From Tepidimonas fonticaldi (GTDB taxonomy: Bacteria; Pseudomonadota; Gammaproteobacteria; Burkholderiales; Burkholderiaceae_C), in the NCBI RefSeq assembly GCF_007556755.1, contig NZ_VJOO01000003.1, forward strand, positions 1 to 64,000: a stretch of DNA of 64,000 bases, in the 5' to 3' direction. The stretch's first letter is position 1. Each line of letters opens with the position of its first letter. A program made the translations under genes and the position numbers. The notes beneath the pieces are model-generated. The model was given only the letters and a program-made list of their open reading frames with translations, had not been told where the DNA came from and searched no databases. Of this stretch, positions 9,338 to 19,062 are shown piece after piece.

Positions 9338-11434
9338 ATGCCCTCGCGCCGTTTCTTCGTCACCACCGCCCTGCCCTACGCCAACGGCCACTTCCACATC
9401 GGCCACATCATGGAGTACATCCAGGCCGACGTGTGGGTGCGCACGCAGCGGCTGCTGGGGCACGAGGTGCACTTCGTCGGCGCCGACGACGCGCACGGCG
9501 CGCCGATCATGATCGCGGCAGAAAAGGCCGGCAAGACGCCGCAGCAGTTCGTCGCCGACATCGCCGCCGGCCGCGCGGCGTACCTGGACGGCTTTCACAT
9601 CCGCTTCGACAACTGGCACAGCACCGACGCGCCGGAAAACCACGAACTGGCGCAGGCCATCTACCGGGCGCTCAAGGCCGCCGGGCTGATCGAGCGGCGC
9701 ACCATCGAGCAGTTCTACGACCCCATCAAGGGCATGTTCCTGCCCGACCGCTACATCAAGGGCCAGTGCCCGCGCTGCGGCGCGGCCGACCAGTACGGCG
9801 ACTCGTGCGAGGCCTGCGGCGCCGTCTACACCCCCACGGAGCTGAGGAACCCCTACTCGGCTCTGTCGGGCGCCACGCCCGAGCTGCGCCAGTCGGAGCA
9901 CTTCTTCTTCCGGCTATCGGATCCGCGCTGCGTGCAGTTCCTAGAGGAGTGGACCGCCGCCCCCGGCCGCCTGCAGCCGGAGGTGGTCAACAAGATCCGC
10001 GAATGGTTCGCCAAGGACGAGGACGGCCGCGGCGGCCTGGGCGACTGGGACATCAGCCGCGACGCGCCGTACTTCGGCATCGAGATCCCGGACGCCCCGG
10101 GCAAGTACTTCTACGTCTGGCTGGACGCGCCGATCGGGTATCTCGCCAGCCTGAAGAACCACTTCGACAAGGGTCAGGCCGCCAACCACTGGCACGCGCC
10201 GTCGCGCACGACGCAGACGTTCGACGAATTTATCGCCGACCCGGCAGTGGAGCAGATCCACTTCATCGGCAAAGACATCACCTACTTCCACACGCTGTTC
10301 TGGCCGGCGATGCTGCACTTCTCCGGCCGCAAGACGCCGACGCAGGTGTTCGTGCACGGCTTCATCACCGTCAGCGGCGAGAAGATGAGCAAGAGCCGCG
10401 GCACCGGCATCGACCCGCTGCGCTACCTGCGCCTGGGCCTCAACCCGGAGTGGCTGCGCTACTACCTGGCCGCCAAGCTCAACCCGCGCGTGGAGGACGT
10501 GGACTTCAACCCGGAGGACTTCGTCGCCCGCGTCAACAGCGACCTGATCGGCAAGTACGTCAACATCGCCTCGCGCGCGGCGGGCTTCATCGCCAAGCGT
10601 TTCGAGGGGCGGCTGGGCGCCATCGCGCCGGACGGCGAGGCGCTGCTGGATGCGCTGCAGACCGCGCTGCCGGCGGTGGCCGAACTCTGGGCCGAGCGCG
10701 AGTACGGCAAGGCCGTGCGCGAGATCATGGCGCTGGCCGACCGCGTCAACGCCTACGTGGACCAGAACAAGCCGTGGGAGCTGGCCAAGCAGCCGGAACT
10801 CGCCGCGCGGCTGCACGACGTCTGCACCACCTGCATCGAGGCGTTCCGCATCCTTACCGCGATGCTCAAGCCCGTGCTGCCGGCCACCGCCGAGCGGGTG
10901 GAGGCCTTCCTGCGCTGCGCGCCGCTGGACTTCGCCAACGCCGCGCGCCCGCTCGGCGCCGGGCACGCCATCGCCCCGTACGAGCACCTGATGCAGCGCG
11001 TCGACCCCAAGCTGCTGGACGCCCTGTTCGAGCCGCCGGCCGCAGCCCCCGCCGCAGACACCGCGCCGCTGCCCGGCGGCGAGCCCATCGCCCCGACGAT
11101 CACGATCGACGACTTCGCCAAGGTGGACCTGCGCATCGCGCGCATCGTCGCCTGCGAGCGGGTGGAGGGCTCCACCAAGCTGCTGCGCTTGACGCTGGAC
11201 GTCGGCGAGGGCCGCACGCGCAACGTCTTCTCCGGCATCGCCTCGGCCTACGCGCCGGATCAGCTGGTCGGCAAGCTGACGGTGCTGGTGGCCAACCTGG
11301 CCCCGCGCAAGATGAAGTTCGGCGTCAGCGAAGGCATGGTGCTCGCCGCCAGCCACGCCGACGGCCAGGCCCACCCGGGGCTGTTCATCCTGGAGCCGCA
11401 CGCCGGTGCTGAGCCGGGCATGCGCGTGCGGTGA
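9338..11434 (+). CDS. metG: Methionyl-tRNA synthetase
   Basis: A 698-residue class I aminoacyl-tRNA synthetase that charges tRNA-Met. HIGH is at residues 20-23 and KMSKS at 349-353. Zinc knuckle cysteines are present as CPRC and CEAC between them. From about residue 588 there is a C-terminal EMAP/Trbp111-type tRNA-binding domain that supports dimerisation, the long form as in Escherichia coli. The start follows the second copy of the AGGA repeat. The stop overlaps the ATG of the SulP gene in TGATG. Confidence 0.97.
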   Translation: MPSRRFFVTTALPYANGHFHIGHIMEYIQADVWVRTQRLLGHEVHFVGADDAHGAPIMIAAEKAGKTPQQFVADIAAGRAAYLDGFHIRFDNWHSTDAPENHELAQAIYRALKAAGLIERRTIEQFYDPIKGMFLPDRYIKGQCPRCGAADQYGDSCEACGAVYTPTELRNPYSALSGATPELRQSEHFFFRLSDPRCVQFLEEWTAAPGRLQPEVVNKIREWFAKDEDGRGGLGDWDISRDAPYFGIEIPDAPGKYFYVWLDAPIGYLASLKNHFDKGQAANHWHAPSRTTQTFDEFIADPAVEQIHFIGKDITYFHTLFWPAMLHFSGRKTPTQVFVHGFITVSGEKMSKSRGTGIDPLRYLRLGLNPEWLRYYLAAKLNPRVEDVDFNPEDFVARVNSDLIGKYVNIASRAAGFIAKRFEGRLGAIAPDGEALLDALQTALPAVAELWAEREYGKAVREIMALADRVNAYVDQNKPWELAKQPELAARLHDVCTTCIEAFRILTAMLKPVLPATAERVEAFLRCAPLDFANAARPLGAGHAIAPYEHLMQRVDPKLLDALFEPPAAAPAADTAPLPGGEPIAPTITIDDFAKVDLRIARIVACERVEGSTKLLRLTLDVGEGRTRNVFSGIASAYAPDQLVGKLTVLVANLAPRKMKFGVSEGMVLAASHADGQAHPGLFILEPHAGAEPGMRVR

Positions 11435-13082
11435 TGCGCGCTCTGCATCCGTTTCGTCCCCGTCTGCTCGATGACCTGCGCGCCTACGACCGGGCGCGCC
11501 TGATGCGCGACATCGGCGCCGGCGTGACCGTCGGCGTCGTCGCGTTGCCGCTGGCCATGGCGTTTGCCATCGCCAGCGGCCTGCAACCCACCGCCGGCCT
11601 GTGGACCGCGATCATCGCCGGTTTCATCATCGCCGCGTTCGGTGGCACATCGGTGCAAATCGGCGGGCCGGCTGGCGCCTTCATCGTCATCGTCTATGGC
11701 ATCGTCGAGCGGCACGGCGTCGGCGGGCTGCTGGTGTCCACCTTCTGCGCGGGGCTGCTGCTGTTTGCCATGGGCTGGCTGCGCCTGGGGGTGCTGGTGC
11801 GCTTCGTGCCGGTCAGCGTCGTCATCGGCTTTACCAACGGCATCGCGGTGCTCATTGGGCTGTCGCAGTTGCGCGACGCGCTGGGCTGCAAGTGGCCAAG
11901 ATGCCGGCGGATTTTTTCGGCATCCTGCACACGGTGGGTGGGGCGCTGTCCACCGTCAACCCGTACTCGGTGGCGCTGGCGGGCCTGTGCGTGCTGGGGC
12001 TGTTCGTGTGGCCGCGGCTGTGGGCCACGGATTCGGCCTTTCGCCAGCGGCTGGACGCGCTGGAGGGCGTCAGCGCGCTGCGCGCCACCTCGCGTCTGCC
12101 GGCGCCAGTGGTGGCCCTGGTCACCCTGTCGCTGCTGGCCTGGGCGCTGCAGTGGCCGGTGGACACGATCGGCAGCCGCTTTGGCAGCATCCCGCAGGGG
12201 CTGCCCGCGCTGGTGTGGCCCGACGTGTCCTGGCAAACCGTGCGCCAGCTCGTCACCCCGACGCTGACCATCGCCTTGCTGGGCGCCATCGAGTCGCTGC
12301 TGTGCGCGCGGGTGGCCGACCAGTTGCACGGCGGCCGCAAGCACGACCCCAACCAGGAGCTGATGGCGCAGGGCATCGCCAACGCGGTGGTGCCGTTCAT
12401 CGGTGGCATGCCGGCCACGGGCACCATCGCGCGCACGGTCACCAACATCCGCAGCGGGGCCACCAGCGGCGTCGCGGGCATGGTGCACGCGGCGACGCTG
12501 GCGGCCATCGTGCTGCTGGCCGCACCCCTGGCGCGCCATGTGCCGCTGGCCGTGCTGGCGGGCATTCTGCTGTTCGTGGCGTGGAACATGGGCGAGTGGC
12601 GCGAGTTTGCGCGCCTCAAGCACTTCAGCCACCACTACCGCCTGATGCTGCTGAGCACCTTTGCCGTGACGGTCATCTTCGACCTCACGGTGGCGGTGGA
12701 GCTGGGCCTGGTGCTGGCGGTGGTGCTGTTCGTGCGGCGGCAAAGCAGCCTGTTCCGCGTCACGCTGCACCGGGCCGATCCACAACGCATCGAGGCGGAG
12801 CTGTACGGCTCGCTGTTCTTTGGCGCCGTCACCAAACTGGACCCCTTGATCCAGGCGGTGGAAGCAGCCGATACCGGCGTGCAGGTGCGCCTGGACGCGC
12901 GGCACCTGATGCTGCTGGACACCACGGGGCTGGATGCACTGACCGGCCTGCACGACGCCATCGAGCGGCGCGGCGGCCGTCTGGTCATCGACCATTTGCA
13001 CGAACAGCCGTTGTCGTTGATGCGCCGCACCGGCTTTCTGTCGCGGCTGGCCGGCTGGTCGCCCCTGCCCCCGGCGGCCTAA
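11434..13082 (+). pseudogene. SulP-family anion transporter, broken by a -1 frameshift
   Basis: Two adjacent frames together encode a full SulP permease. The first frame (from 11434) gives the N-terminal spans up to LSQLRDAL at codon 150; the rest continues one frame over from GLQVAKMPADFF to a normal C-terminal STAS domain (LDARHLMLLDTTGLDAL). The break lies at the GGG run at 11883-11885, where one base appears missing. The uncorrected first frame runs on into an unrelated tail ending at 12267. No slippery heptamer or structure suggests programmed frameshifting. It is either a recent inactivation or a sequencing error in a G run. SulP proteins transport sulfate, bicarbonate or dicarboxylates; the substrate here is unknown. 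Confidence 0.85.
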
Positions 13083-13117
13083 AATCGCCGGCTGACGCGA
13101 CGCCCACGAGAACGCCC

Positions 13118-13330
13118 ATGAACCCGCTTGGTCTGCCCGACTACGTCTCCGACGCCACCCAGTTCATCGAATCGCTCAAGCGCAGCAAGCCCGCGCTGGA
13201 GGCCGAGCAGCGCGCCGGCCGCGCCCTGCTGTGGGACCGCCCGCAGGACCGCGACTTCTGGCGCGAGGCGCAGCGCGCGCGCGTCCCGCAAAAACCCTAC
13301 GTCTACCAGACCGAGCCGTCGCTGAAGTGA
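13118..13330 (+). CDS. DUF3460 family protein, 70 aa
   Basis: A small soluble protein with the layout typical of DUF3460: a conserved N-terminal stretch YVSDATQFIESLK, and a C-terminal WDRPQDRDF...VPQKPYVYQT segment. The family is known mainly from Betaproteobacteria, often beside scpA, as here. Function unknown. A TAAAAT sequence at 13080-13085 at the end of the SulP gene could be its -10 element. Its stop overlaps the GTG start of scpA. Confidence 0.85.
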   Translation: MNPLGLPDYVSDATQFIESLKRSKPALEAEQRAGRALLWDRPQDRDFWREAQRARVPQKPYVYQTEPSLK

Positions 13331-14175
13331 GCGGCCCGCCGGCCGAGCTGCCCCCCGCGCCCGAGGCGGTGACCGCGCAGCCCGAGGTCATCGATCAGGT
13401 GGCCATCGCGCGCCTGTACGGCGAGCCGCTGTTCGCGCTGCCGCAGGATCTGTACATCCCGCCGGATGCGCTGGAGGTGTTCCTCGAGGCCTTCGAGGGG
13501 CCGCTGGACCTGCTGCTGTACCTGATCCGGCGGCAGAACTTCAACATCCTGGACATCCCGATGGCCGAGGTGACGCGCCAGTACCTGGGCTACGTGGAGC
13601 AGGTGCGCGCGCACAACCTGGAGCTGGCGGCCGAGTATCTGCTGATGGCGGCCATGCTGATCGAGATCAAGTCGCGCATGCTGCTGCCGCCCAAGCCCGC
13701 GCCGGACGGCAGCGAGCCGGAGGACCCCCGCGCCGAGCTGGTGCGCCGGCTGCTGGAGTACGAGCAGATCAAGCTCGCCTCGCGCAGCCTGGACGCGCTG
13801 CCCCAACTGGGGCGGGACTTCTGGCGCGCGCAGGTGCACATCGAGCAGTCGCTGGCGCCGCGCTGGCCGGACGTGTCGGTAGATGATTTGCGCGCCGCCT
13901 GGCGCGACATCCTGCGCCGCGCCCGCCTGGTGCAGCGCCACACCATCACGCGCGAGGCCCTGTCCGTGCGCGAGCACATGAGCCTGGTGCTGCGCACCCT
14001 ACAAGGCCGCCGCTTCGTGGAGTTTGGCGAGCTGTTCGATCCGGCGCGCGGCGTGCCGGTCGCCATCGTCACCTTCATCGCCATGCTCGAACTGGCCAAG
14101 GAGCACCTGATCGAGCTGACCCAGGCCGAGGCCTACGCCCCCATCTACGTCCGGCTCGCCTACGTGCCGTCCTGA
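13327..14175 (+). CDS. scpA: Segregation and condensation protein ScpA
   Basis: The kleisin subunit of the SMC-ScpAB condensin, which bridges SMC heads and organises the chromosome. The diagnostic N-terminal motif FEGPLDLLLYLIRRQNFNILDIP is followed by helices with ALIEIKSRMLLP-like sequence, and the C-terminal winged-helix part is present. The GTG at 13327, overlapping the DUF3460 stop as GTGA, gives 282 residues, the family's usual length; longer in-frame starts lie within the DUF3460 gene. scpB and smc are not in the window. Confidence 0.93.
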   Translation: MSGPPAELPPAPEAVTAQPEVIDQVAIARLYGEPLFALPQDLYIPPDALEVFLEAFEGPLDLLLYLIRRQNFNILDIPMAEVTRQYLGYVEQVRAHNLELAAEYLLMAAMLIEIKSRMLLPPKPAPDGSEPEDPRAELVRRLLEYEQIKLASRSLDALPQLGRDFWRAQVHIEQSLAPRWPDVSVDDLRAAWRDILRRARLVQRHTITREALSVREHMSLVLRTLQGRRFVEFGELFDPARGVPVAIVTFIAMLELAKEHLIELTQAEAYAPIYVRLAYVPS

Positions 14176-14202
14176 GCCCCCCGCACCGGACCCGCCATCG
14201 CC

Positions 14203-15825
14203 ATGAACCCATCCCCGCCCACGGCCGCCCCGGCCCACCACGTCTACGACGCGCTGATCATCGGCAGCGGCCTGGCCGGCCTGACCACCGCGCTGCTGCT
14301 GCCGCCGAGCTGGCGGGTCGCCATCGTCACCAAGCGCTCGATCACCGACGGCTCCAGCGGCTGGGCGCAGGGGGGCATCGCCGCGGTGCTGGCGGAGGAC
14401 GACAGCTTCCAGGACCACATCGACGACACCATGGTCGCCGGGGCCGGCCTGTGCGAACCCGAGGCGACGCGCTTCACCGTCGAACATGCGCCCGAGGCCA
14501 TCGCCTGGCTGCGCGAGCTGGGCACGCCTTTCACCGTCGAGGGCGACGGCCTGCACCTGACGCGCGAGGGCGGACACAGCCACCGCCGCATCGTGCACGC
14601 CGCCGACGCCACCGGCGCGGCCGTGCAGCAAACGCTGATCGAGCGGGTGCGCGCGGCGGCCAATATCGACGTGTTCGAAACCCACGCGCTGGTGGACCTG
14701 ATCCTGAGCGACCGCCACGCCGAGTGCCGCGAGCTGCCCCGGCGCGTGCTGGGCGCCTATGTGCTGGACGTGGCCACCGACCGGGTGGAGGTGTTCGCGG
14801 CGCCGCACACCGTGCTGTGCACGGGTGGCGCGGGCAAGGTATACCTGTACACCTCCAACCCCGACACCGCCACCGGCGACGGCATCGCCGCCGCTTGGCG
14901 CGCCGGCTGCCGGGTGGCCAACATGGAGTTCATCCAGTTCCACCCGACCTGCCTGTACCACCCCAAGGCCAAGAGCTTTTTGATCAGCGAGGCCGTGCGG
15001 GGCGAAGGCGGCATCCTGAAGCTGCCGCCGCACCTGGGCAGCCGCCGCTTCATGCCGGACCACGACCCGCGCGCCGAACTCGCCCCGCGCGACATCGTCG
15101 CGCGCGCGATCGACTTCGAGATGAAGAAGCACGGCATCCCGTGCGTGTACCTGGACATCTCGCACCAGCCGTCGGCCTTTTTGCACGAGCACTTCCCCAA
15201 CATCCTCAAGCGCTGCGCGGAGCTGGGCATCGACATCACGCGCGAGCCGATCCCCGTGGTGCCGGCGGCACACTACACCTGCGGCGGCGTGGTCACCGAC
15301 CTGCGCGCGCGCACCGACCTGCCGGGCCTGTACTGCGTGGGCGAGGCCAGCTACACCGGCCTGCACGGCGCCAACCGGCTGGCCAGCAACTCGCTGCTGG
15401 AGTGCATGGTGTTTGCGCGCGCGGCGGTGCGCGACATGGTGGCCCAACCCCGCCCCGCCCCCATCGCCGCACGCCCCTGGGACGACAGCCGGGTGATCGA
15501 TGCAGACGAGCAGGTCGTCATCAGCCACAACTGGGACGAACTGCGCCGCTTCATGTGGGACTATGTGGGCATCGTGCGCACGGACAAGCGGCTGGAGCGC
15601 GCGGCCCACCGCATCGCGCTGCTGCAGGCCGAAATCCAGGAGTTTTACGCCCGCTTCCACGTCAGCAGCGACTTGCTGGAGCTGCGCAATCTGGTGCAGG
15701 TGGCGGACCTGATCGTGCGCTCGGCCCAGCAGCGCAAGGAAAGCCGCGGCCTGCACTACAGCCGCGACTACCCCTATACCCTGCCCGAGGCCCGCCCCAC
15801 CATCCTGGTGCCCGACCCCCGATGA
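14203..15825 (+). CDS. nadB: L-aspartate oxidase
   Basis: A 540-residue FAD flavoprotein that oxidises L-aspartate to iminoaspartate, the first step of de novo NAD synthesis. The FAD fold opens with IIGSGLAGLTTALLL; SGWAQGGIAA and HYTCGGVVTD are signature segments of NadB/SdhA-type proteins, and the C-terminal helical domain contains RRFMWDYVGIVR. nadA and nadC are not nearby. Its stop overlaps the ATG of the EamA transporter gene. Confidence 0.95.
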   Translation: MNPSPPTAAPAHHVYDALIIGSGLAGLTTALLLPPSWRVAIVTKRSITDGSSGWAQGGIAAVLAEDDSFQDHIDDTMVAGAGLCEPEATRFTVEHAPEAIAWLRELGTPFTVEGDGLHLTREGGHSHRRIVHAADATGAAVQQTLIERVRAAANIDVFETHALVDLILSDRHAECRELPRRVLGAYVLDVATDRVEVFAAPHTVLCTGGAGKVYLYTSNPDTATGDGIAAAWRAGCRVANMEFIQFHPTCLYHPKAKSFLISEAVRGEGGILKLPPHLGSRRFMPDHDPRAELAPRDIVARAIDFEMKKHGIPCVYLDISHQPSAFLHEHFPNILKRCAELGIDITREPIPVVPAAHYTCGGVVTDLRARTDLPGLYCVGEASYTGLHGANRLASNSLLECMVFARAAVRDMVAQPRPAPIAARPWDDSRVIDADEQVVISHNWDELRRFMWDYVGIVRTDKRLERAAHRIALLQAEIQEFYARFHVSSDLLELRNLVQVADLIVRSAQQRKESRGLHYSRDYPYTLPEARPTILVPDPR

Positions 15826-16787
15826 CACCCCCGCGCACCCCCTGGACGGCCTACGGCGCCCTGGCCGCCAGCATGGCGCTGGTGGGCAGCTACGTGGCCC
15901 TGTCCAAACCGCTGGTCGCGGCCATGCCGGTGTTTTTGCTGGCGTGGCTGCGTTATTTGATCGGCGCCGCGGCCATGGCGCACTGGGTGCGCCGCCCCGC
16001 GCACGAGGCGCCCCCCGGCCGCCGCACGCACGCGCTGCTGTTTTTGCAGGGGCTGCTCGGCAATTTTTTGTTTTCCATTTGCATGCTGTATGGCGTGAGC
16101 CTGACCACCGCCAGCGCGGCCGGGGTGATCATGGCGGCCATCCCGGCCGTGGTGGCGCTGCAGTCCGCCCTCTTCCTGCGCGAGCGGCTGGACCGCCGGG
16201 CGCTGGCCGCCATCGGGCTGGCGGCGGTGGGGATCGGGCTGTTCTCGCTGGACAAGGGGGCCGCCGCGCACACGGCAGCGGCCGCCAGCGCCACCTGGAT
16301 GGGGCTGCCGCTCGCGGTGTGGGGCAACCTGCTGGTGCTGGCTGCCGTCTGCTGCGAGGCCGCCTATGTCGTCATCGGCAAGCGCCTGAGCGCCCAGGTG
16401 GGCCCCAAACGCATCGCGGCGCTCATCAACCTGTGGGGGCTGGCGTTGATGACGCCGCTGGGCCTGTGGGCCGCCCTGGACTACGACTGGGGGCGCATGG
16501 GTGCGCCGCTGTGGGCGCTGCTGGTGTTTTACGGCCTGGCGGCCAGCGTCTGGACCGTGTGGCTGTGGATGACGGGGCTGCGCCACGTCTCCGCCGCGCG
16601 GGCCGGCGTGTTTACCGTGATGCTGCCCATCAGCGCCGCGACCATCGGCGTGCTGTTCATGGGCGAGCGGCTGACGCTGCTGCAGTGGCTGGCCTTCGGC
16701 GTCGCGCTGCTCGGCCTGATCGTGGCGACGTGGCCCACGCGGGCCACACCGCCCGTCACGCGCACCACAGACCCGTCGGCTGGGTGA
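15822..16787 (+). CDS. EamA/DMT-family transporter
   Basis: A 321-residue inner-membrane protein with ten predicted hydrophobic segments arranged as two EamA repeats, each of about five spans. The pattern AAIPAVVALQSALFLRERL in the first half and MLPISAATIGVLFMGERL in the second is the usual helix-4/helix-5 feature of the drug/metabolite transporter superfamily. Substrate cannot be told. The start overlaps the nadB stop (ATGA), and its 3' end overlaps the convergent TauE/SafE-like gene by 32 bases. Confidence 0.9.
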   Translation: MTPPRTPWTAYGALAASMALVGSYVALSKPLVAAMPVFLLAWLRYLIGAAAMAHWVRRPAHEAPPGRRTHALLFLQGLLGNFLFSICMLYGVSLTTASAAGVIMAAIPAVVALQSALFLRERLDRRALAAIGLAAVGIGLFSLDKGAAAHTAAAASATWMGLPLAVWGNLLVLAAVCCEAAYVVIGKRLSAQVGPKRIAALINLWGLALMTPLGLWAALDYDWGRMGAPLWALLVFYGLAASVWTVWLWMTGLRHVSAARAGVFTVMLPISAATIGVLFMGERLTLLQWLAFGVALLGLIVATWPTRATPPVTRTTDPSAG

Positions 16788-17427
16788 TGCCCATCCACAG
16801 CGCCCAGCCGGACGTGGCCGCCAGCGCCAGCCCAGCCAGGCGTATACCCCACCCGCCCGATCGGGCATCGCCCAGCCGCAGCAGCAGCCACGGCCCGGCG
16901 ACCAGCGACACCATGGTCCCGACGGCAAAAGCCGCCATGATCGCCGCGCCTTCCAGCGCCGAGGCGGACAGCGACGCCACCAGCAGCGCCGAATACAGCA
17001 GCCCGCAGGGCATCAGCGCCCAGCCCACGCCCAGCACCGCCGGAGCGCGGGCACCCAGCCGGCTCATCACGGGCCGGGCGCGGCGCCAGACGGCCTGCGC
17101 CCAGCCGTCCAGAAAGGCCGGCTGACGGGCCTGCACCACCAGCAGCAGCCCCAGCAGCAGCGCGGCGACGTGCATCATGGTCCACACCGGGCGCAGCACC
17201 ACCGTCTGCTGGCCCAGCCACCCCATGCCCTGCACCGTACCCCCGGCCAGCGCGCCGAGCACCGAATAGCCCACCAGGCGCCCCAGTAGCCACGTCCACA
17301 GCGCCTGACGCGACCGGGGCGCCGCGGCCCGGGCAATCCCGGCGCACGCCGCCCCGCACATGGCCACGCAGTGCGGCCCCCCCACAAGGCCCATCACCAG
17401 GGCCGACAGCGTCATGGAAGCGAGCAT
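16756..17427 (-). CDS. TauE/SafE-like (cytochrome biogenesis type) membrane protein
   Basis: A 223-residue inner-membrane protein with six hydrophobic segments and the early motif GGPHCVAMCG. This subgroup of the sulfite-exporter TauE/SafE family, also called urease-accessory UreH-like, is frequently encoded beside cbb3 oxidase genes, fnr and hemN, as here. The paired cysteines suggest a metal or thiol role in oxidase maturation, but that is inference. It is followed on the same strand upstream by hemN, with 46 bases between. Confidence 0.8.
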   Translation of the reverse strand: MLASMTLSALVMGLVGGPHCVAMCGAACAGIARAAAPRSRQALWTWLLGRLVGYSVLGALAGGTVQGMGWLGQQTVVLRPVWTMMHVAALLLGLLLVVQARQPAFLDGWAQAVWRRARPVMSRLGARAPAVLGVGWALMPCGLLYSALLVASLSASALEGAAIMAAFAVGTMVSLVAGPWLLLRLGDARSGGWGIRLAGLALAATSGWALWMGITQPTGLWCA

Positions 17428-17473
17428 GGGCGCATGCTATCAGCCCCGCACGGTCACGGGGCGGGACGGGGGG

Positions 17474-18853
17474 TCAGATGATCTTGGAGAAACGCGCGCG
17501 GTCCTGATCGACCTGCAGGTAGCGGTCGAACACCATCGCAATCGCCCGCACCAGATACCACCCCGTCGCGGTGACCTCCAGGTGCGCATCGTCCACGCGC
17601 ACCAGCCCGTCGCGCTCCAGGGCGCGCAACTGCTCCAGCTCCCGCGCAAAGTGCGAACGAAAATCCACCAGATGCGCCAGGTTGATGGACTCGAAGTCCA
17701 CCAAACCCTGGCACATGATGGCCATGATGACGCTGCGGCGCAGCAGATCTTCGCGTGTCAGCGCCAGTCCGCGCACGATGGGCAGCCGCCCCTGGTCCAG
17801 CGCGTCGTAGTACTCGTCCAGCGTCTTGGCGTTCTGGCTGTAGGTGGCGCCGATGCGGCCGATGGCCGACACCCCCAGCGCGATCAGATCGCAGTCGGGC
17901 TGGGTGCTGTAGCCCTGAAAGTTGCGGTGCAGCCGCCCCTGCCGCTTGGCCACCGCCAGCGCGTCGTTGGGCAGGGCAAAGTGGTCCATGCCCACATACA
18001 CATAGCCCGCCGCGCTCAGATGGTCCAGCGACAGCGACAGCATCGCCAGCTTGTCGGCCGGGCTGGGCAACTCGGCCACGACGATGCGCCGCTGCGGCTT
18101 GAAGCGCGCCGGCAGGTGCGCGTAGGCATACAGCGCAATGCGGTCCGGCCGCAGGCGCTCCACCTGCTCCAGGGTGTGGCGGAAGGACTCCGGCGTCTGC
18201 TGGGGCAGGCCGTAGATCAGATCGACGTTGATGGACTCAAAGCCCAGCTCCCGCGCCGCGGCGACCAGGGCAAACACCTGCTCCGCCGGCTGGATGCGGT
18301 GCACGGCCTTTTGCACGGTGGGATCGAAATCCTGCACGCCAAAGCTCAGCCGGTTGAAGCCCAGCTGGTGCAGGTGCGCCAGGCGCTCGGCCGTCACCGT
18401 GCGGGGATCGACTTCGATCGAGTACTCGCCCCCCGGCACCAGCTCGAAGTGGCGGCGGATCATGGCCATCAGGTCGGCCAGTTCGGCATCGCTCAGGAAG
18501 GTGGGCGTGCCGCCCCCCAGGTGCAACTGGCTGACCCGGTGACCACGACCAAAGTGGTCGGTCTGCAGTTCCAGCTCGCGCGAGAGGTAGCGCAGATACT
18601 CCGCCGCCTTGCCGTGGTGCTTGGTGATCACCTTGTTGCAGGCGCAGTAGTAGCACAGCGACTCGCAAAACGGGATGTGCACATAGACCGACAGCGGCAG
18701 CGCCATCGAGCCGGCGCGGCGCTGCTCGAGCGCCTGGATGTAATCGCGCTCGGTGAACGCCTCGACGAAGCGGTCCGCCGTCGGGTAGGACGTGTAGCGC
18801 GGGCCGGGGATGTCGAACCGGCGCAGCAGGGCTTCATCGATGACGTGCTTCAT
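17474..18853 (-). CDS. hemN: Oxygen-independent coproporphyrinogen III oxidase
   Basis: A 459-residue radical-SAM enzyme that decarboxylates coproporphyrinogen III during heme synthesis when oxygen is scarce. The cluster motif CESLCYYC places cysteines at 63, 67 and 70, and a HemN C-terminal domain follows. Start chosen at 18853 because GGAG lies nine bases before it; ATG codons at 18859 and 18868 are alternatives. An FNR box at 18906-18919 with a CATTAC -10 element (18876-18881) puts it under anaerobic control. It is divergent from fnr. Confidence 0.95.
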   Translation of the reverse strand: MKHVIDEALLRRFDIPGPRYTSYPTADRFVEAFTERDYIQALEQRRAGSMALPLSVYVHIPFCESLCYYCACNKVITKHHGKAAEYLRYLSRELELQTDHFGRGHRVSQLHLGGGTPTFLSDAELADLMAMIRRHFELVPGGEYSIEVDPRTVTAERLAHLHQLGFNRLSFGVQDFDPTVQKAVHRIQPAEQVFALVAAARELGFESINVDLIYGLPQQTPESFRHTLEQVERLRPDRIALYAYAHLPARFKPQRRIVVAELPSPADKLAMLSLSLDHLSAAGYVYVGMDHFALPNDALAVAKRQGRLHRNFQGYSTQPDCDLIALGVSAIGRIGATYSQNAKTLDEYYDALDQGRLPIVRGLALTREDLLRRSVIMAIMCQGLVDFESINLAHLVDFRSHFARELEQLRALERDGLVRVDDAHLEVTATGWYLVRAIAMVFDRYLQVDQDRARFSKII

Positions 18854-18905
18854 GGGCATGGACTCCATTGGGAGGGTAATGTGCCCCAGGACGGCCCCGC
18901 GGCCC

Positions 18906-18919
18906 TTGACGTGAGTCAA
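18906..18919 (-). promoter_or_regulatory. FNR box upstream of hemN
   Basis: TTGAC-GTGA-GTCAA is a perfect inverted repeat of the FNR/ANR half-site. Reading toward hemN, a CATTAC hexamer lies 24 bases beyond the box, which would centre the box near -43, a class II activator position. The mRNA leader would be about 16 bases and include the GGAG. Confidence 0.85.
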
Positions 18920-19001
18920 ACCCACTGCACACCGATGCCCGCAACGCCCACCGGGACAAAACGCTGCGGGCACGCCGACCGGTTGTTATCATCGGTCGCA
19001 T

Positions 19002-19030
19002 TTGGCAGTCCCCCATTGGACAGTCCCCCT
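19002..19030 (+). repeat. Near-perfect 15-bp tandem repeat in front of fnr
   Basis: TTGGCAGTCCCCCA is followed directly by TTGGACAGTCCCCCT, ending about 33 bases before the fnr start. CAGTCCCCC is identical in both copies. It lies in the probable leader or promoter of fnr; a regulatory role is possible but not shown. Confidence 0.6.
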
Positions 19031-19062
19031 TCGGCCTGCGGGCCGGCAACGCCACAGCGCCC

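Noticed and set aside
11883-11892. Programmed frameshifting in the SulP gene.
   Set aside because: There is a GGG run but no slippery heptamer, stimulatory structure or internal ribosome-binding site typical of programmed shifts.
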